A stretch of DNA of 64,000 bases, taken from assembly GCF_040729435.1 (NCBI RefSeq), contig NZ_CP160398.1, positions 4,755,001-4,819,000 of the forward strand, given 5' to 3'. Within the stretch, counting starts at the first letter, position 1, and each line of letters starts with the position of its first letter. This stretch comes from Pseudomonas sp. HOU2. Lineage in GTDB: Bacteria; Pseudomonadota; Gammaproteobacteria; Pseudomonadales; Pseudomonadaceae. Position numbers and translations under genes: made by a program. Under the pieces are notes generated by a model that made no database searches, was not told where the DNA came from, and saw only the letters and a list, made by a program, of their open reading frames with translations. Shown here piece after piece: positions 59,920-64,000 of the stretch.

Positions 59920-60035
59920 AAAGACCCGGTGCAATAGGTTCTGGTGCCGTTGGGTAAATAAGAGCGTGTCCCCAACCGCCATCCCCCCTAAAATACCCGC
60001 CACTTCCGATTTCGCCCGTTCGAGGCCGCTTGTCC

Positions 60036-61259
60036 ATGTCCGTTACCGCCCCATCCGCGCCGTCTGCCAAACCCACGCCAGACCATCACGCCCAGTTCAT
60101 CGAGCTGCTGCAAACCAGCCTCGAACAGAACGGTTTCATCAAACTGGTGCTGGCCAAATACGTGGGCGAAGAGGCGGATCTGCAGCGGATCATCATCAAG
60201 GCGGTGACGGTCAAGGCGCAGCCCAACCTGTCGTTCGTCTATCGCTACAAGACCCGCGACATCACCAAGAACCTGCCGCTGAGCGAAGGTGTGGCGGTGA
60301 TTGCCGAGCTGTTGCCGGCCGCGTTCAAGAATGCGCATCTGCTGACCGTGACCGACGAAGCCCAGCTCGAATACAGCAAAAAGGGCAAGAGTTCGCTGTT
60401 CAAGAGCAAGCCTCAGCAATTGCGTGAAGCACCGTCCGCCGAGCACAACCGTGAGAAAAACCGTTTTCTGGACCTGAGCCGGCCGTTCCTCAAGGATCTG
60501 GGCGTGACCAACGCGCAGCATGAGCTGATCCCGGCGATGTCGCGCAAGTGGAAGCAGATCAACAAGTTCATCGAAGTCTTCAGCCACGCCCTGACCTCCT
60601 CACCGCTGGCGCTGGACAAGCCGGTGCGGGTGGCGGATTTCGGTTCGGGCAAGGGCTACCTGACGTTCGCGATTCACGATTACCTGCGCAACACGCTCAA
60701 GGCCGAAGGCGAAGTCACCGGCGTCGAGCTGCGCGAAGAAATGGTCAACCTGTGCAACGCCGCTGCGGCCAAGCTGGAACACCCGGGGCTGGTGTTCAAG
60801 TGCGGTGACGTGCGCAGCGTGGCGCCAAGCGAACTGGACGTGATGATCGCCCTGCATGCCTGCGACATCGCCACCGACTACGCGATCCACACCGGCATCC
60901 GTTCCGGCGCGTCGATCATCATGTGCTCGCCGTGCTGCCACAAGCAGATCCGCCTGCAGATCCAGAGCCCGGCGCTGCTCAAGCCGATGTTGCAATATGG
61001 TCTGCACCTGGGCCAGCAGGCGGAAATGGTCACCGACAGCCTGCGCGCGTTGTTCCTCGAAGCCTGCGGTTACGAAACCAAAGTGTTCGAGTTCATCTCG
61101 CTGGAACACACCAACAAGAACAAGATGATTCTGGCGGTGAAACGCGCCGAGCCGGTCGACCCGGCCCAGTTGCTGGTGAAGATTGCCGAGTTGAAAGCGT
61201 TCTACAACATCAGCGAGCACTGTCTGGAAACGCTGCTGCGTTCGGATGGATACCTCTGA
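60036..61259 (+). CDS. SAM-dependent methyltransferase (class I)
   Basis: This protein has 407 residues. An N-terminal domain (about 1-180) precedes a Rossmann-type methyltransferase whose SAM motif is VADFGSGKGYLTFA (near 202-215), followed by GVELREEMV. A cysteine-rich segment MCSPCCHKQI lies near 293-302. It resembles the Methyltransf_32 group that includes human GSTCD-like domains; possible substrates are RNA or small molecules. The ATG at 60036 is preferred over a TTG at 60030. Confidence 0.82.
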   Translation: MSVTAPSAPSAKPTPDHHAQFIELLQTSLEQNGFIKLVLAKYVGEEADLQRIIIKAVTVKAQPNLSFVYRYKTRDITKNLPLSEGVAVIAELLPAAFKNAHLLTVTDEAQLEYSKKGKSSLFKSKPQQLREAPSAEHNREKNRFLDLSRPFLKDLGVTNAQHELIPAMSRKWKQINKFIEVFSHALTSSPLALDKPVRVADFGSGKGYLTFAIHDYLRNTLKAEGEVTGVELREEMVNLCNAAAAKLEHPGLVFKCGDVRSVAPSELDVMIALHACDIATDYAIHTGIRSGASIIMCSPCCHKQIRLQIQSPALLKPMLQYGLHLGQQAEMVTDSLRALFLEACGYETKVFEFISLEHTNKNKMILAVKRAEPVDPAQLLVKIAELKAFYNISEHCLETLLRSDGYL

Positions 61260-61260
61260 T

Positions 61261-61353
61261 CCTGTGGGAGCGAGCTTGCTCGCGAAAGCGGACTGACAGT
61301 CAACGATGATGTCGACTGTTACGGCCCCTTCGCGAGCAAGCTCGCTCCCACAT
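61261..61353. repeat. REP pair, family D, inverted, extending into the EamA gene end
   Basis: Units at 61261-61291 and 61323-61353 (GAGCGAGCTTGCTCGCGAA core) face each other across 31 bp. The right unit encodes the C-terminus of the converging transporter gene. Confidence 0.9.
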
Positions 61354-62224
61354 TTGATTTTACTGCGGTCTTGCGCCCGAGCATCACCGTCGCGATCACC
61401 CCACAGGCAAACACCCAGGTGATCGGCTCGACATGTTCGCCAAAGAACAGCGCCGAAAACGCGATGGTGAAAAAGATCTGCAGTAACTGGATCTGACTGA
61501 CCCGCGCGATCCCGCCCATCGCCAGCCCGGCGTACCAGGCGAAGAACCCGAGGAACTGCGAAAACAGCGCCACATAGCCGAACGCCCACCAGGCCTTGGC
61601 TGACACTGCACCGTGATGTTGCAGCGCCAGATACAAGACTGGCCCGATCAGCAGCGGCGTCGACAGCACCAGCGCCCAGCAGATCACCTGCCAGCCGCCC
61701 ATTTCCCTGGCCAACCGGCCACCCTCGGCATAGCCCAGACCACCGACGGCAATTGCGCCGAGCATCAACAAGTCACCGGCCTGAATGCTGCCGGCACCGG
61801 TGTACAGCGCGTAGCCGAGCACCAGCGCACTGCCCAGCGCGGCACAGGCCCAGAAGGCTTTTGACGGACGCTCGTGTGATAACCACGCCGCATACAGCGC
61901 CACGCACAGCGGCTGCAAACCGTTGACCAGTGCGCCATGGGACGCCGGCAAGGTCTGCATGGCCCACGCCGACAGCACCGGAAAGCCGAGAATCACCCCG
62001 GCGATTACCAGGCTCAGGCCTTTGACCTGCTGCCAGGTCGGCCACTTCTCGCGCCGCCATAACAACAGCGCCGCCGCCGGAATTGCCGCAAACAGCGCGC
62101 GGCCGAGGCCGTTGAGCAACGGATGCAGTTCCTGCACCACAATCCGGGTGAAGGGCAGGGTCAGGCTGAAAATCACAACCCCGAGCAGGCCGAGGGCCAT
62201 GCCGGTGTTTTCGCGCGAGGACAT
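61319..62224 (-). CDS. DMT-family EamA transporter
   Basis: This inner-membrane exporter-like protein has 301 residues and ten helices in two EamA repeats (LGLLGVVIFSLTLPFTRI at the start, ALFFGEHVEPITWVFACGVI near the end). The substrate is unknown. The last ten residues (VGASLLAKGP) and the stop codon come from a REP unit, so the original C-terminus was probably different. It stands alone, with REP pairs on both sides. Confidence 0.88.
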   Translation of the reverse strand: MSSRENTGMALGLLGVVIFSLTLPFTRIVVQELHPLLNGLGRALFAAIPAAALLLWRREKWPTWQQVKGLSLVIAGVILGFPVLSAWAMQTLPASHGALVNGLQPLCVALYAAWLSHERPSKAFWACAALGSALVLGYALYTGAGSIQAGDLLMLGAIAVGGLGYAEGGRLAREMGGWQVICWALVLSTPLLIGPVLYLALQHHGAVSAKAWWAFGYVALFSQFLGFFAWYAGLAMGGIARVSQIQLLQIFFTIAFSALFFGEHVEPITWVFACGVIATVMLGRKTAVKSNVGASLLAKGP

Positions 62225-62332
62225 GATGAGAACCAGAATAGAAGGTGGCAGGGGATTGCCTTAATCAAGCCATAAACCGGGGCGCTCGGGCTGGTACAGC
62301 CAGGCAAAGAGTTATCCATACAGTTGGATCCC

Positions 62333-62453
62333 CTGTGGCGAGGGAGCTTGCTCCCGCTGGGCTGCGAAGCGGCCCCCGCTTTTTTCAGGAAAACTGTGCA
62401 AACAGGTTTTGCGCCTGCTGCGCAGTCGAGCGGGAGCAAGCTCCCTCGCCACA
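62333..62453. repeat. REP pair, family C, inverted
   Basis: Units at 62333-62372 and 62415-62453 face each other across 42 bp, in the divergent spacer between the EamA and PfpI genes. Confidence 0.9.
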
Positions 62454-62549
62454 AAGGCGGGGAGGCGTAGTAGCCGGTTGTTACCCGCCCCAACGGATAA
62501 GGTCTACCTTGAATACTCCTGCAAGCCGTTTCCCAGAGGAGTCCTCCCC

Positions 62550-63131
62550 ATGGCCGCGAAAAAAATCCTGATGCTGGTCGGCGATTACGTCGAAGACTAC
62601 GAAGTGATGGTGCCGTTCCAGGCCCTGCAAATGGTCGGTCACACCGTGCACGCCGTGTGCCCGGACAAGGTCGCGGGCAAGACCGTACGCACCGCGATCC
62701 ATGACTTCGAAGGCGACCAGACCTACAGCGAGAAACCCGGACACCTGTTCGCCCTCAACTTCGACTTCGCCAAGGTCGCCGAGGCCGATTACGACGCGCT
62801 GCTGATTCCCGGCGGTCGTGCGCCGGAATACCTGCGCCTGAATGAAAAGGTGCTGGCGCTGATAAGAGCATTCGACAAGGCTGGCAAACCGATTGCCGCT
62901 GTGTGCCACGGCGCGCAATTGCTGGCAGCAGCAGGGGTTCTGGAAGGTCGCGAATGCAGCGCCTATCCGGCCTGCGCCCCGGAAGTGCGACTGGCTGGCG
63001 GCACGTTCATCGATATCGCGGTGACCGACGGCCACGTTCAAGGCAATCTGGCGACTGCACCAGCATGGCCGGCGCATCCGAACTGGCTGGCCGGTTTCCT
63101 CGGCCTGCTCGGCACCCAAATCACCCTGTAA
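62550..63131 (+). CDS. DJ-1/PfpI family protein
   Basis: This protein has 193 residues with the flavodoxin-like fold of PfpI/YhbO. The nucleophile cysteine is in AVCHGAQLL (near 116), and an N-terminal glutamate lies in [11 protein letters not shown] (near 12-22). The family has been given protease, chaperone and glyoxalase/deglycase roles. The start at 62550 is preceded by GAGGAGTCC; a longer frame to 62409 runs into the REP pair and is discarded. It is followed 13 bp later by the ribbon-helix-helix gene. Confidence 0.9.
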   Translation: MAAKKILMLVGDYVEDYEVMVPFQALQMVGHTVHAVCPDKVAGKTVRTAIHDFEGDQTYSEKPGHLFALNFDFAKVAEADYDALLIPGGRAPEYLRLNEKVLALIRAFDKAGKPIAAVCHGAQLLAAAGVLEGRECSAYPACAPEVRLAGGTFIDIAVTDGHVQGNLATAPAWPAHPNWLAGFLGLLGTQITL

Positions 63132-63144
63132 CGAGGATCCGCCG

Positions 63145-63450
63145 ATGTGCGAGCTCTACGTCAAGGCCGACCCGATTCTCTACGAATCCCGCTCGCGCTC
63201 GCTGCGCATCTGCGGCGTGGTGACGACGCTGCGCCTGGAAAACCAGTTCTGGGACATTCTCAGCGAAATCGCCGAAGTCGATGGCATGACCACCAATCAA
63301 CTGATCGCCAAGCTGTATGAAGAGGTGATGGATTATCGTGGCGAGGTGGTGAATTTTGCTTCGTTTTTGCGGGTGAGCTGTACGCGGTATCTGGGCCAGC
63401 GGCGCACGTCTGCGTCGGCGTTGTCGGTGGTACGGGCGGGGGTAAAATAG
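63145..63450 (+). CDS. Ribbon-helix-helix domain protein
   Basis: This protein has 101 residues. The C-terminal two thirds fit an Arc/RHH_4-type domain: RICGVVTTLRLENQFWDILSE as strand-helix 1 and MTTNQLIAKLYEEVMDYRG as helix 2. Such proteins bind DNA as dimers. It starts MCELYVKADPILYESRSRS and lies 13 bp after the PfpI gene, so they are likely co-transcribed. Confidence 0.82.
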   Translation: MCELYVKADPILYESRSRSLRICGVVTTLRLENQFWDILSEIAEVDGMTTNQLIAKLYEEVMDYRGEVVNFASFLRVSCTRYLGQRRTSASALSVVRAGVK

Positions 63451-63468
63451 CCCCGACCGAGTTGACCC

Positions 63469-63564
63469 CATCGCGGGCAAGCCCGCTCCCACAGGTTTCT
63501 CTGATGCTCACAAAATTTTGTGGTCGCTGAAGAACTCTGTGGGAGCGGGCTTGCCCGCGATGGC
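63469..63564. repeat. REP pair, family E, inverted
   Basis: Units at 63469-63495 and 63537-63564 (core GCGGGCAAGCCCGC) face each other across 41 bp. This is the only pair of this family in the window. Confidence 0.9.
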
Positions 63565-63643
63565 GCTGGTACAGGCGACAGAAGTCCTGGGCTGGTCTTT
63601 ACTCACTGGCGCAAAACCTCTCAACCGCCAAGGAGAATTGAGC

Positions 63644-63988
63644 ATGTCCGGATGGTACGAAGTGAGCAAAAGCAGCAACGGCCAGTTCAGGTTTGTGCTG
63701 AAGGCCGCCAACGCCGAAACCATTCTCACCAGCGAGCTCTACACCACCCGCGCGGCTGCCGACAGCGGCATTGCTTCGGTGCAGACCAATAGCCCGCTGG
63801 ATGAGCGCTACGAGAAAAAGACCACCAAGGATGGTCATCCTTACTTCAACCTGAAGGCTGCCAACCACCAGATTATCGGCAGCAGCGAGTCGTACTCCAA
63901 TGACGCCGCGTGTGCCAAAGGCATCGCCAGCGTCAAGGCCAACGGGCCGAGCAAAGTGATCAAGGACAAGACTTTGCCGGTGCTCTGA
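63644..63988 (+). CDS. YegP family protein (two DUF1508 repeats)
   Basis: This protein has 114 residues. Two repeats of the DUF1508/YegP unit are visible: SGWYEVSKSSNGQFRFVLKA-ANAETIL (2-28) and the related DERYEKKTTKDGHPYFNLKA-ANHQII (about 53-78), each ending in a serine-rich SELYTTRAAADSGIASV or SESYSNDAACAKGIASV segment. The role of the family is unclear. The ATG at 63644 follows AGGAGAATT; a frame reaching into the REP pair from 63518 is discarded. Confidence 0.9.
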   Translation: MSGWYEVSKSSNGQFRFVLKAANAETILTSELYTTRAAADSGIASVQTNSPLDERYEKKTTKDGHPYFNLKAANHQIIGSSESYSNDAACAKGIASVKANGPSKVIKDKTLPVL

Positions 63989-64000
63989 ACCCGGCACATC

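Overview
The window looks like chromosome from a Pseudomonas of the P. fluorescens group. The evidence is the G+C-rich coding sequence, a near-verbatim PcaR/PcaF/PcaK set, a XenB-type ene reductase, a TtgABC/EmhABC-type RND pump with its TtgR-type regulator and operator, an ornithine-lipid olsBA pair, and many intergenic REP palindromes of at least five families. It carries no rRNA or tRNA gene, insertion sequence, phage or CRISPR array that I can see. Family names come from reading the translated sequences; nothing was searched.

Layout. 1-2381 (minus strand): end of a branched-chain amino-acid ABC importer (livM partial, livH, binding protein braC). 2733-5556: a DUF2288 protein and a large orphan tubulin/FtsZ-superfamily protein. 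5754-9339: a 3-hydroxyisobutyrate-dehydrogenase-like enzyme, a membrane MHYT-GGDEF-EAL cyclic-di-GMP protein and a cysteine-cluster protein. 9641-14023: an MFS transporter and rapA. 14276-17229: a small hypothetical gene, a class V aminotransferase coupled to a RidA protein, and a LysR regulator. 17401-17825: two very small genes; the second looks like cbb3 oxidase subunit ccoM behind an ANR box. 17938-18856: a gene-free mosaic made of an inverted repeat, a REP series and a hexanucleotide minisatellite. 18932-20984: pitA and a small hypothetical gene.

21543-32725 is a complete protocatechuate branch of the beta-ketoadipate pathway: pcaR, pcaK, pcaIJF, pcaHG, pcaT, pcaB, pcaD, pcaC. Protocatechuate taken up by PcaK is ring-cleaved by PcaHG, processed by PcaB, PcaC and PcaD to 3-oxoadipate, activated by PcaIJ and thiolysed by PcaF to succinyl-CoA and acetyl-CoA. 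Sequences like the PcaR box lie before pcaR, pcaK and pcaI. Next to it are a minus-strand operon (SQR-like flavoprotein, DUF1641, Tam-like methyltransferase) and an OprD-family porin.

37036-44690 holds the efflux operon ttgABC and divergent ttgR. A perfect 171-bp copy of the 3' end of ttgC sits about 1 kb further along, and an A+T-rich orphan gene lies between the two copies. Another A+T-rich orphan lies beyond ttgR. Then come an arsR-MFS-xenB operon, acpH with an abnormal C-terminal extension, olsBA, an acyl-CoA-dehydrogenase-like protein, a serine hydrolase with a small membrane protein, YceI plus cardiolipin synthase, bglX, a lemA/TPM-domain operon, a methyltransferase, an EamA transporter, a PfpI protein, a ribbon-helix-helix protein and a YegP protein.

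The observations most worth checking are the orphan tubulin-like GTPase (3358-5556), the duplication-flanked orphan at the ttgC end (37036-38194), the ANR-ccoM unit (17630-17825), and the places where REP elements have been captured as gene ends.
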